Part shown: piece after piece, positions 56,701 through 64,000 of the stretch
Layout: every line of letters begins with the position of its first letter
Numbering within the stretch: the stretch's first letter is position 1
Assembly (NCBI GenBank): GCA_013339765.2
Contig: CM023457.1
Span: forward strand, 28,354,909 to 28,418,908
DNA: 64,000 nucleotides
From: Haemaphysalis longicornis
Lineage: Eukaryota; Arthropoda; Arachnida; Ixodida; Ixodidae
Direction of reading: 5' to 3'
The notes under the pieces: model-generated
What the model was told of the DNA's origin: nothing
The model's database searches: none
The model's input: only the letters and a program-made list of their open reading frames with translations
Position numbers and translations under genes: made by a program

Positions 56701-59700
56701 AGCACACCCAGTACTTATATTAGGTGGTCGCAAAGTACCTCTGCCAAAAACTGCTCTATGCCCATCAGATAACTTGCAAACTCGCTCAAAAGATTTTTCT
56801 TTCTTTCCCAGTCTTGGCGCTCTTCGACGGCTGGAATTACGTCACTAAGGCCATGTAGCGACTGGTGGCCAGTTTTTCTTAAGTTGTAGCAATGGATGCT
56901 TTTCGATAGCAACTTAAAAAAAAAGCCACAAGAACAAAGCAGAAATGGAAGGTGTACCTGGTGCGACGAGCAAATCACGCAATGCCGCTCCGTGCTGGCG
57001 ATAACTAAAGCTTTCCCAGTGGTTGCAGGCGTGAAGGAAAGAGTTAATGCGCTTATCGAAAGTGTTGCAGGGTGCCTTTAAGGAATGAAACTTGTATTTT
57101 TGTGTGTGGTGTGACCTTTTCGCGAACATTACCGAACCGCGCAAATTCAACTCGTGCATTCGCACTTACATTCTCCCCTCGGGAAATGCTTTTTTGTCTT
57201 CCTAGTCCCTTTAAAAACGCAGCTGAGTTCGCATGTGCACTCAACCCACGTGCCATGGGTAATGACGGGGTGATTTTGAGCCACGTTATCTGAGCACGTC
57301 GTCAGCGGCGACGTACGGGTTAGACAAACAGGTAGAGCAGGTGCTCGAGAGCCGCGGAGAGCTCTGGTTTTTAACAGCAAAGCTCTTTAGCAAATCGTAA
57401 TTTGTCGTGTCCGCAGTTAAAAATACCAAGAAATTGTCAAGCGCGCACGTAAGCGCGTGCCTCTCGGCGACCGCCCGGCAGTTAACAAAACCAATAAAAT
57501 GCCTAGCGCTCGTGTGGGCGTGCCTCGGGACGACCGCCCAGCGTCCCCTGAGCATGTTGTCAAACCAAGCATATCCACTTATGGAGACTAACCAAGATTA
57601 GACAAAAAACGCCAGCGTTCGCCGTAATCGAGGCAACACTTGCTCGGAACGAGAAACGCACGTCATAGTATACGCCCCTCCAAGGTGATGTCCGATGAGT
57701 TCTTTCCAAAACAATGAAAGAAGCTAACACTTACAGCAAAAATGATGGAATAAAGATCTTTGCGGCAGAGAAGATGAAGCAAATCGGCTGCAATCGTGGT
57801 TGTGGGCAGCTTCGCTACCTTCAAGTCTTACGCGTTGTGTGATATTCCTTCATTTTTTGAGAGAAAAGAGAGAAAAGGAAGAAGCGATGCAAGAAGACGG
57901 AGAGAAGAAGCGAAGAGAGACACGGAAACGCGATGGTACAGTAAAGGAGTCTGTGATTTGGAGTCTTTGACGCCAGAAGAATTCATATTGGTTTCGCAAA
58001 TAAATACTTAAGTACTCTAATATTTTTTTTCTGAAGACCCGCTTTTGAGCCACATGGCACATCGTTGCCAATCTGGACGTTATGTAGTATTGCACGCGCG
58101 CGCTCACAGCCAATGAAAATATTTGTGTCATGTTTTCGAAAATGGGAAAGTAGGTGTCCCGAAATCAAGTGCCGCATTTCGTGGATGCCAGCTTTTAGAC
58201 CAATGACCCTCTTACTGCCTCCACAAATAGGCTGCTATTGTACTCATTAAGAATACGACCGACTCTACATGACCCACGGTTCTCTCTGGTTTGGTGCACC
58301 CGATTCCGTTCAGCTAACCCTTATGCATACTATAGGCTTTAAATTTAATGAACCAAATACGACGCTCATGAACATTCGTTTATAAAGGCGCATTTTGTTA
58401 ACTTAAAATTATTTGTTTTGGGCACGGATTGAAGCTTGGCTGAGTAATTACGGTATCACTATTTACGATTGCTTTCGCTTCTTCAGGCTTTTTCTCCAAC
58501 ATCGCAATAAAACATCACTCTATACGAAACTGCCAAAACATTATGTGCTTTAATCTGGCTGTTTTCTTACAAAAACGATTCTAAAACAGTTATGATAAAT
58601 TGCTCACAGTTACTGGCACAAAGCTGCCAACAATGTACTGTATATTGGTGCCTCTTTTCTCTCTTTTTCCAGGCTTGCTGTTGGAACGAACCACGGGGCT
58701 GCACATTCGTCGGCACGCTTCAAGCCGTCCTGACCCATTACGACCAAGAGTGCACCTTTCATGCTGCGACATGTCCTCGTTGCAATAATGATGTCCTACA
58801 GCACGACCTTCCAAGCCACTACAGCGCTGGATGCCGAGGAGATTCTATAGCGCCCGCACACGGAGAACCAACATTCTCTCGAGGTCTGACAGTAAGCGCT
58901 GACGACATAAGAACCTGTCTCGACGAGTTGAAGGCACTCATCAGGGACCCTTACCAGGACAGGTTGCCCGCGCTTCAGAGCAAAATGAACGAAATTTTGG
59001 AAGAGGCAAGGAACATAGACACTCAGGTTGAGGCAATCGCCAGAATTTGCCGTGAAAGCGAGCACAGGCTCACGCAAACCTTAGGGGAACTCTTGACAAC
59101 GCTTGGCCGAAAAATTGAGTCTCAAGACGCCTTGATTGCTGCTCACTTGAAGAAAAATCCGCAAATAAACGATATTTCTGTGCAGGTAAAGAATCATGGC
59201 ATCCGCATTGATGCAATAGCCAAGGCACTTAGTGACAGCGAAAGCAAAATAACAGATCAGCTCGCGGAAGCCACGCAGACGCTTTCGACGAACCTTTGCA
59301 GAAAAACTTCAGTCTCAACAACGTGAGCTATTTGCTCGGTTGAAGAACATGCCTGAGCTGGGGACCAGCAGCCGACATGCGGCAGGAGACACACGTTCTG
59401 ACGAAATTCCATGGTGTGTGGAAAAGAAGCACATCCTTCGAAAGTTGGAACTGATGGCCAGTGACTCGCATGCTTACATGGAACTGCTGCGCACTTGTGC
59501 AGATCAGCAACTTAAGAGACCGGTGGTACAGTACACACCAGTCTTTCCTGATTCTCTTTCAGGCGCAGTAGTTATGCCACCGCTAGCGGTTGAGCGCGAA
59601 GGCAAAGAAGAGTCCTACATTGTGAATCTTACCAATGTTGACGATATAGCGAACTCTGAAGAGCTCATTGCCCTCTTTACTCGATGGTACCGTCGTGACA

Positions 59701-60002
59701 GGTATTTGCAGGTTGCCGCCTACGGAGTGACCGTTTCTTCACAACAGATGGTACTAGTCTGCTTGAAGTGGGGCACAACAATACAAGGTTCTTGTTCCGT
59801 GTTTCCCGATGCGGTCATGGTGGCAAGACATCCAGATGGCCCTGAGAAAGAAAGTTACCCCTTGGAGATGTACAGGCCCGTTGGGACACGCGACGCACTC
59901 TTGGGGTTCCAGGAACATTTTGTGTTGCCGTTGCCGTCGCTCAACAAGTTAGGATTCATTAGAAATGGAAAGCTGACATTGGTTGCCTACTTGAAAATAT
60001 AA
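50469..60002 (+). CDS. TRAF-like adaptor, two exons, frame broken in exon 2
   Basis: Exon 1 (50469-50756) and exon 2 (58673-60002) join in phase 0 across a 7.9-kb intron (donor AAG|GTAAGT; acceptor pyrimidine tract ending tttttccag). About 538 residues if one extra base is ignored. Exon 1: RING-like CGLC...CLHTLCASC...CPFD, a C3HC3D pattern (residues about 35-80). Exon 2: TRAF zinc finger (CWNEPRGC..., CPRC, HYSAGC), a coiled coil of about 130 residues, and a divergent MATH domain ending in LVAYLKI. The likely role is a signalling adaptor with ubiquitin-ligase potential. A single extra base near 59291 ends the first frame at 59326; the other frame runs on from QQRELFARLK. The intron holds an element remnant with a nuclease frame, an RTE and MITEs. 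Confidence 0.85.
51199..51860 (+). mobile_element. Transposon remnant with endonuclease/phosphatase-fold ORF
   Basis: After a tandem pair (cttagggcgattggcca at 51212 and 51260) the plus strand reads, in three shifting frames, CGVYLVGHVHAN, DAYSGDGIVVVHP, VVVVGDVNVDVRKGGEW, then TTINGSYIDLAFARNC and a shifted SDHKAV. These are the GD-N, S-IDL and SDH-type motifs of the EEP nuclease superfamily. Small EEP nucleases of this look occur in Helitron/Helentron-like elements; an LINE endonuclease is the alternative. The coding part is GC-rich against its AT-rich surroundings. AATAAA at about 51854. Confidence 0.5.
52713..55280 (+). mobile_element. RTE-type LINE with 11-bp target duplication, internally deleted
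   Basis: Flanked by gaccttaagtt at 52702-52712 and 55281-55291. Endonuclease: ATFNAR, LEGIKWDVIGLGEVR, VVQGYAPTSSHDD, and HKNEIDFIL in shifted frames. RT: KKGDMKDLKNYRPISLLSV, IDYEKAFDSVE, RQGDTISPMLF, FADDVALLS. C-terminus: TYGAETWRLTKR, then WTWAGHVMRR, ending in a (TGATGA)n tail. A deletion joins MAEKIV directly to LEKLANLYTQCLMTAM, removing the first part of RT. Inactive. Confidence 0.88.
55422..55810. mobile_element. TTAA-MITE relative, truncated
   Basis: Begins at a TTAA (55418-55421) with aggtgctatgaaaa. The interior (caatcgccc, gtgacgtcat, ccagaaagcgctggg) matches 21795-22165. The right end is not found. Confidence 0.5.
55811..56230 (+). repeat. Direct repeat pair after a perfect palindrome
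   Basis: The palindrome aacgcgatagcgtt at 55811-55824 is followed by two diverged copies of about 105 bases (55828-55934, 56112-56215) sharing ctatcagcc.gtgctcat and ccacgga. Confidence 0.55.
56634..57077. mobile_element. TTAA MITE, family B copy 2
   Basis: Flanked by TTAA at 56630-56633 and 57078-57081. Ends aagggaccatgcaacacttt / aaagtgttgcagggtgcct. The reverse complement matches 22285-22718. Confidence 0.8.
57721..57780 (+). repeat. Short interspersed motif, copy 4
   Basis: Matches 49056-49115 (aagct..cacttacagca.aatgatgga.taa). Confidence 0.5.
58673..60002 (+). CDS. TRAF-like exon 2 (zinc finger, coiled coil, MATH), frameshifted
   Basis: Reads ACCWNEPRGCTFVG onward. The frame changes at about 59287-59298: before it ATQTLST, after it FAEKLQSQQRELF. 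Both sides remain coiled coil in the corrected reading. The exon is 1330 bases where 1329 fit. Confidence 0.85.
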
Positions 60003-60454
60003 CACGGGGAGGTTCTTGGTTTTCTTCTTTTCAGCTGGACATTGGACAAAAGAACCGCAGGAACAGCTCGGCGTTGCATTGCTGGTCTGTAGCTTGCTAT
60101 AATTTTTTGCCGGAAGGTAAAGTGTTCAAAACAAAAGTGGAGGCTTTCCATCAGCGAGTTAAACAGAACTCGTGGCAAGTCATGCCATGAAGGTTGTCAA
60201 AAAGACATGACACTTATGCCTTAAGCCAGAGTTATCTTATGGGCCTTTCTTCTCTGCAACCCCAGACTTGATGTTTTCCAGCTAAGAAATGACTCAGTTG
60301 AAATGGTTCAATGCAAGGTGCACATTCTATGCGGTGTTATAATGTGAAGATACTGTGGATGAAAAATGTTTTCAGTACTGTTTTCGATCATGTTGCACAG
60401 CACGTAATGGCTGCAAACTACGAATTCTTGGTTTTGCGCGGGTGAAGATTCTCA

Positions 60455-60460
60455 AATAAA
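60455..60460 (+). terminator. Probable poly(A) signal of the TRAF gene
   Basis: AATAAA about 450 bases past the stop at 60002, followed by T-rich DNA. Confidence 0.6.
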
Positions 60461-60479
60461 GATGGTAGAAAATGTTCTT

Positions 60480-63400
60480 TTTTCTTTCGCACGCACTTTC
60501 CTTCATTGAGTTGTTTTAGTTTTATTTTAGCTATCGCCTTTTTGCATTTTCCTGTTGTCCTAGAGCCAAGCAATACTCATGCCGTCTAGCTGACCATAAA
60601 TACTACAAGCAAGGTTTTTTACCATGAGATTATAAATACTGTATTAGGCCATGAAAAAAAAATAGCACGAGCAATAATCATTCGCGGGTGCAGTGAACTC
60701 TGCGAGGGTACAGTTTGCCAATCGTATTGAAAATACTTTTGCAAAAATCCTCTTCCATGTCACCGGATTTCCAATTGGGCTCACATCAGCTAAATCTTCT
60801 TTAATATAGCACAATATCAAAACCTGTCGACAAAATAGTATTATTCAGCCAACTTGTAAATTTAGAGAATAGCCATAGCCTTTATTAACATACAGCTCAA
60901 GCCGATTAAGAATGCGTGCTATTGTTTCGAAAAATGCTCTGAATCGGAAGTTTTCTCAATGACATAAAGGAAAGTAAGGCAGCCCTAACATCTGAAATAG
61001 CGACCAAACGTGTTTAATAATTACGCACCGATAGCACATTTTTTCTATGCTTTCGAATAAATTAGAAAAAGTATACTTGCGCGCTCAAATCTTTTATTTT
61101 AAAATTTCCCTGTTGGATTGTAAATTAGGTTTTAGAAAGGGTCGGCCAACAGCAGCAATATAAACAATTAAGAACATATAGCAGAAAAAATCCAATGCAA
61201 TGTTTATAGTCTGGGCCTTTCTAATGATTTTAATCAAGCCTTTGATTGGCTTAATTATGACGTCCCAAAACAGAAGTTTTATCTGTGTGGTGTTCAGCGT
61301 AATTCCTCTGGCTCTTTTAAAGGTCATATTTAGAGAATATAATTCAGTGTTTATAAATACAGGTAAGTCCTTCCTTGTGCTCATATCGAGCGACGTGCTC
61401 CAAGAGAGCGTTTTGGTCCCCCGATTTTTATTCAACTTTTTATTGGCACTAACAATATTTATTCCCTTTATAAATTTTAAACATATGCATACGACTGTAC
61501 AATACTCTCTCTGGCCGCGATTCTAGAAGCAGAACATCGAGAAGCAGCGAAACTTTTCAGAAAATACAGATTTAGGAATGGTCCAACTTAGTAAGAATAA
61601 TTCTATTTAAAAAAACTCGGACTTAGGTGAAATCTTAAATACGCTGAACACAATATTGCAATAGCCCATAAACAAAACATAATGCCGTCGAGTTTTTTTC
61701 CTCACAATAATGGGTACATGCGTGGTCAAAACATGTGCAATAAGGTCTCCGTAGTATCGGGGGGTGTTTTCGCACTCTCGACCCATGAATGCAAATCTGC
61801 AGATGTACTGCGGCCTATTTCATTCTCAGTCACTGGCTGTTGCTTAGTTTGCTGAGCCTCCAGTAAAGAATACTTTGGGAAAATACCTATTTGGGAAAAA
61901 AAAAGTGGTTAGTTCTATTTTTTACCTGGAACATTTATTTCCAATGCATGTCGCTTTTATGTAGCGTGACATTCCGTCTCTTTTGCACTTCTGTAGTTTT
62001 CGTAACCAGACTTCTTTATTGACGCCTTAAGTGAGCTCCACTATATACATAAGCGGCGATGTCTTGCTTCTAGCAACATTTCGCTATAAAAGGAAGCCAC
62101 AGTCTTAGCAACATAACCTCCGATTCATGCCTAATAACTATCAATGTTCTGATACTGCACAAATTTTCTTCTGTCAGCAATAAGGGTTTTTTCATACATT
62201 ATTTTTCAGACTATGTGATATTTATGCTCTCTTCTTTTTTTTGCGTATTTATTACGACCTTATAAATTGTGAAGTGAAAAATGATATTTTTTTCTTGTGA
62301 CAGTATAGAACTCATGGTGTTTCTGTTCCTTGATGTTATTGTGTAATTTCTCTACCTCGCTTTGATTGGGGTTCCTGTGTATTCTTATCATTATTTGGTA
62401 ATGGTCAATCGGGATGCCTTGGTTGGGGTTTGCGGGCATGTCAAGCTGCCCTAACTCGCTTGTAGGACATGAAAAACTCCATAAAGCACTTTTGAAAAAT
62501 AGATTTGAATTGAGTATATATGAGTTTAGAATACCCTGCGGACCTTTTTTTTTTTTGTTCTGAACTTTAAGGTAGTTCATACAAGCTCTCTCTCTATCTC
62601 TGGGCAGTCATTCTAAGCAAATGAACAATCATATAAATAGCTCAATAATCTTTCGATTTATCTTGATCCGGCCTGTATAAATTACAGTGTGCTAACACAA
62701 TGAACCAGAAAGAAATATCTCTTTTGCAGCGTAATTACACTTGGGTGGGTGCTATTTGTTTATTAGCATACCTTAGGATAAAATGCGATAAGGAAGTTGT
62801 AGAATGCAAACGCAAAAAGCCAAATTTGTATTGTGTGCGCTTATGAAGGCAAAAATACGGACGGCTTTTTTTCTGTTTGGGATACTTATTGTTTTTGTGT
62901 GCATTTTCCGGCTGCTTGTGACGTGCCTGCTGTGTACGGTGTTAAGTTTGACAGCAGGGTGGAGGCATAGGCAAAAGGGATAACTGGTACCCTTTCAGTC
63001 TTGGCTGGCGTTATCGCAATCTGCAGTACTCGCAACCGCTATCGAAACACAGAACAAAATAGAGGAGCTTTGCTCTAGTCTTCGCTGTCTAGGATGCGTA
63101 ATCGTGCAAACGGCAATTGAAGTTCGCAGTTTGATATCTCGGAGTACGGATGCGCTAGAAGAATTTTTCCAAATGAAACTGCGTAGAAACACGCTTGCGG
63201 CCATCTTTTCAATACAAACACGCCTGCTTACTGCAGCCACACAAAAGTTAATTTTTTTAATTTTAAGTAATTAAGCCACCGACATCAATAACTAGCCCCT
63301 AATTCTGTGTCCCCCTGGGCGCATAACCTCACCATATAGGTGGTCTTCACATATATCTAAGCGCCTAATTTAAAAAAAAAACCTGTCGACTTAATTTAGA

Positions 63401-63850
63401 TCACCCTGTATATATTGACATGAGGAAAAATTTGTGCAGTTATTTCACAAGGAACTTCCAATTCATCTCAACCTTTTGCCTCTCCATTCCCAGTGCACAA
63501 CCTCTGGGCTTCCTCTTTTCTCCAGTACAGGCTTCAATTAATGGAAGTTAATTAAAGCCTGAAGCCTATCAATTAATGGAAGTTACGGGAACTCGGGTTG
63601 GTAATTACCCTGAGGAAAATCAACGATTTATAGGGGTAAGCTTGCGATTGGAAACATTTATTTTCGCAATACTCGCTAGTTCGTACAAATTCTTGCACTT
63701 TTCAAGTTTAGTAATAAAACTGTAGACGAGGGGCAAATACTGGATATTGCCGCATACTGGTAGAACAGAAGTGAACCATGGTCAGGTGTTTCAATTGGAG
63801 GTACGTTAATTGAAGAGCATTGAGCTTCAATAGAATACGAGTTGTGGAAA
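60480..63850. other. AT-rich intergenic DNA, no gene seen
   Basis: Frames at 61094-61526 on opposite strands are hydrophobic and AT-driven, with no recognised motif. A (T)n run lies at 62547-62557. Around 63534-63590 caattaatggaagtta occurs twice, about 41 bases apart. Confidence 0.5.
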
Positions 63851-63894
63851 GCGATAGAAAATAAAATTGAGTCTTTAAAAATTTGTACACTAAC

Positions 63895-63945
63895 AGCTCG
63901 TCAATTCGAACTCGGTTAATTCGAACTTGCAGTTAATTCGAACTG
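63895..63945. mobile_element. Possible pogo/Tigger-like transposon end
   Basis: Three spaced copies of [t/g]tcaattcgaac / ttaattcgaac at about 63900, 63916 and 63934. Iterated motifs of this kind mark subterminal regions of pogo/Tigger-like elements. No transposase is seen within the window. Confidence 0.35.
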
Positions 63946-64000
63946 ACGTCGTGGTCCTGGCACACCCCTGTATATTTCAATGGGGAAAGACTCCCGATAA

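Noticed and set aside
61094..61526. Hydrophobic frames in the AT-rich region
   Set aside because: Low-complexity AT codons with mirror frames on both strands; no membrane-protein family recognised.

Overview
This is animal nuclear DNA, and everything points to a hard tick (Ixodidae, probably Metastriata). The genes are intron-split and sparse. Most of the rest is retroelements and short inverted-repeat elements: CR1-, I/R1- and RTE-type LINEs, a tRNA-derived SINE of the kind called Ruka in Rhipicephalus, Penelope and BEL/Pao pieces, TTAA MITEs and foldbacks. The TRAF-like two-exon gene family is also typical of tick genomes. I see no bacterial operons, CRISPR arrays, rRNA genes or intact tRNA genes.

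Two host gene families can be read. On the minus strand, 4806-17850 holds a complete monoglyceride lipase (MGLL) gene that I assembled exon by exon: seven coding exons, splice phases that all match, about 315 residues, and a catalytic Ser/Asp/His spacing equal to that of vertebrate MGLL. On the plus strand are three TRAF-like loci: the terminal exon of one gene at 265-1356, a decayed copy at 36759-37140, and a two-exon gene at 50469-60002 with a RING exon, a 7.9-kb intron, and a zinc-finger/coiled-coil/MATH exon. MGLL exons 5 and 6 and TRAF exon 2 each carry one extra base that breaks the frame. Either the assembly has indel errors or the genes are recently damaged.

Layout: 1-1356 TRAF exon; 1360-4600 repeats and a LINE remnant; 4.6-17.9 kb MGLL, its introns filled with a LINE tail, a BEL/Pao piece, a mariner-like foldback, TTAA MITEs and a Penelope terminal region; 18.9-22.7 kb LINE remnants and MITEs; 23-36 kb mostly gene-poor with MITEs, foldbacks and a repeated exon-like module; 36.8 kb TRAF pseudogene; 39.6-48.6 kb a stack of nested retroelements; 50.5-60.5 kb TRAF gene with a nuclease-bearing element remnant, an RTE LINE and MITEs in its intron; 60.5-64 kb AT-rich sequence with no gene seen, ending in what may be a pogo/Tigger-like transposon end.

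The host genes do not form a pathway together. MGLL hydrolyses monoacylglycerols, including endocannabinoid-type lipids. TRAF-like proteins are signalling adaptors. The clearest structure is the nested insertion at 39.6-48.6 kb, where exact 13-bp target-site duplications resolve the order of several insertions. I found no convincing new biological system. The most unusual items are the MGLL/TRAF frame breaks, the BEL/Pao piece enclosing a foreign coiled-coil reading frame, the repeated acidic exon module, and a hammerhead-like core in the Penelope remnant.
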